A DNA stretch of 5,041 bases from Methanosarcinales archaeon (GTDB lineage: Archaea > Halobacteriota > Methanosarcinia > Methanosarcinales > Methanogasteraceae). Positions 3,861 to 5,041 of the stretch are shown here, piece after piece. A program made the translations under genes and the position numbers. The notes under the pieces are model-generated. The model had not been told where the DNA came from. It was given only the letters and a program-made list of their open reading frames with translations, and did no database searches. Within the stretch, counting starts at the first letter, position 1. Each line of letters begins with the position of its first letter. The stretch covers positions 1 to 5,041 of the forward strand of contig DAOVGO010000079.1 of NCBI GenBank assembly GCA_030672345.1, in the 5' to 3' direction.

Positions 3861-5041
3861 ATGTCACGAAAAACACTGGTCACCTGCGGGCTGCCTTATG
3901 CGAACGGACCCGCACACATCGGGCATCTCAGGACATACATCCCGGCTGACATCTTTGTGAGGTCGCTTCGAAAACAGGGTCGGGACACGGTCTTTGTATG
4001 CGGATCTGACGCACACGGCACCCCGATCGTGATCAATGCAGAGGAACTTGGCATAACACCGTCCGAACTCGTAGAGAAGTATCACGATCACTTTGATCAG
4101 ACATTCAAGTCTCTGGACATAATATTCGATGAATTTGGCAGCACAGAATCGCAGACAAACCACAACCGTACCATTGACATCGTAAACAGGCTCATAGATA
4201 ACGGTTATGTCTTTTTGAAAAGCATCGAGCTTGCATACTGCCCGACATGTGACAGATTCCTGCCGGATCGGTATGTTGAAGGAACCTGCCCTGATTGTGG
4301 TGCGACAGCACGGGGCGACGAGTGCGATCAGGGCTGCGGCAAACATCTTGAGCCTGGCGAGATTCTTGAGCCAGTTTGCAAGATATGCCGGAGTAAGGCA
4401 GAATATCGGGTGCAAGAGCATTTCTTTTTCAGATTATCAGACTTTAAAGATTTTCTTTCGGATTATCTTGACAAACTCGAAGGAACATTGAATGCAAGGA
4501 ATTATGCGCTTGGCTGGATTGATAATGAACTCAATGACTGGTGCATCACCAGAAACCTTGAGTGGGGCGTCCGTTTTCCGGATCATGAGGAACTGGTGGT
4601 CTATGTCTGGGTCGATGCCCCGATCGGCTACATCTCGTTTACCGAGGACTGGGCAAACAGGCACGGGATAGACTGGAAAGAGTACTGGATGAATCCGGGC
4701 GGGGATACCGACATCATCCACTTCATCGGCGGAGACATCATCTATCACCACTGCATCTTCTGGCCCGCCATGCTGAAAGGGGCTGGATACACGCTTCCAA
4801 GAGCGGTTGTTGCATCAGGAATGGTCAAAATTGGGGATAAGACGTTCTCAAAGAGCAGGGGCTACGTTGTCTGGGTAAATGACGATTATCTTGATAAAGG
4901 CTTCCATCCGGATCTGCTCAGGTACTATCTTGCAAGCTACACCTCGCATACAAAGGAACTGAACTTCTCATGGAAGATCTTTCAGGAGAAGGTGAACAAC
5001 GAACTCGTGGGAACGCTCGGTAATTTCATCTACCGCACATC
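3861..5041 (+). CDS. metG: Methionyl-tRNA synthetase, N-terminal part (cut by window end)
   Basis: The first 393 codons of methionyl-tRNA synthetase, which charges tRNA-Met for initiation and elongation; the frame is open at the right edge, so roughly 250-300 residues are missing. Class I signatures are present: CGLPYANGPAHIGHLR with HIGH at 19-22, WVDAPIGY (250-257), HFIGGDIIYHHCIFWPAML, and the KMSKS loop as TFSKS (328-332). The connective insertion has two zinc knuckles, C127/C130/C143/C146 and C155/C159/C173/C176, the archaeal-type double arrangement. Three local variants stand out: C155-x3-C159 where C-x2-C is usual, Thr328 for the first Lys of KMSKS, and Gly291 for the Lys of the HFIGKD motif. 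None breaks the reading frame. No Shine-Dalgarno precedes ATG 3861, and a TATA-like box lies about 29 bases upstream, so the message is probably leaderless. Confidence 0.97.
   Translation, partial: MSRKTLVTCGLPYANGPAHIGHLRTYIPADIFVRSLRKQGRDTVFVCGSDAHGTPIVINAEELGITPSELVEKYHDHFDQTFKSLDIIFDEFGSTESQTNHNRTIDIVNRLIDNGYVFLKSIELAYCPTCDRFLPDRYVEGTCPDCGATARGDECDQGCGKHLEPGEILEPVCKICRSKAEYRVQEHFFFRLSDFKDFLSDYLDKLEGTLNARNYALGWIDNELNDWCITRNLEWGVRFPDHEELVVYVWVDAPIGYISFTEDWANRHGIDWKEYWMNPGGDTDIIHFIGGDIIYHHCIFWPAMLKGAGYTLPRAVVASGMVKIGDKTFSKSRGYVVWVNDDYLDKGFHPDLLRYYLASYTSHTKELNFSWKIFQEKVNNELVGTLGNFIYRT

Noticed and set aside
3864..4421. Minus-strand open frame of 185 codons opposite metG
   Set aside because: It is antisense to an unmistakable MetRS with HIGH and zinc-knuckle motifs, and its Cys-rich look is a mirror of those codons.

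Overview
The window looks archaeal, most likely from a euryarchaeon of the methanogen/ANME type. The RNase HII has its catalytic residues at the archaeal-type positions. The methionyl-tRNA synthetase has the archaeal double zinc-knuckle layout. TATA-like boxes sit at archaeal distances from start codons, two genes appear leaderless, and the other genes have archaeal-style Shine-Dalgarno sites. The exact lineage cannot be fixed from this window. Seven protein genes fill almost all of the sequence. No RNA gene, mobile element or CRISPR array is visible, and no gap between genes exceeds about 80 bases.

Layout: (1) 26-640 (+) encodes an endonuclease III-related DNA glycosylase whose 3' end overlaps the convergent gene by 17 bases. 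(2) 624-3068 (-) is a tight four-gene operon, read from right to left. It encodes a KaiC/RecA-fold protein with an altered Walker A motif, a KaiC-like pseudo-ATPase fused to a complete Ras/Arf/MglA-type small GTPase, a Roadblock/LC7 protein, and a small YhbY/CRM RNA-binding protein. The junctions are a 6-base gap (or a 1-base TAGTG overlap) followed by two 4-base ATGA overlaps, so translation is probably coupled. (3) 3127-3780 (-) is ribonuclease HII (rnhB). Its end abuts a T-rich stretch that may serve as its terminator and as the TATA region of the four-gene operon. (4) An 80-base divergent region contains a palindrome and candidate promoters. (5) 3861-5041 (+) is the N-terminal 393 codons of methionyl-tRNA synthetase, cut by the window end.

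The part most worth pursuing is the operon. A small GTPase next to a Roadblock protein is the logic of bacterial MglA/MglB and of the actinobacterial conservons (CvnB/CvnD). Here the GTPase is covalently attached to a KaiC-fold domain that has lost its P-loop, and a second KaiC-fold protein with an altered P-loop is encoded just upstream. This suggests a GTP-switched signalling or scaffolding module in which the KaiC folds are structural or sensory rather than active ATPases. That function is inference; the domain architecture and motif losses are read directly from the sequence. The flanking genes (glycosylase, RNase HII, MetRS) are genome-maintenance and translation genes with no evident tie to the module.
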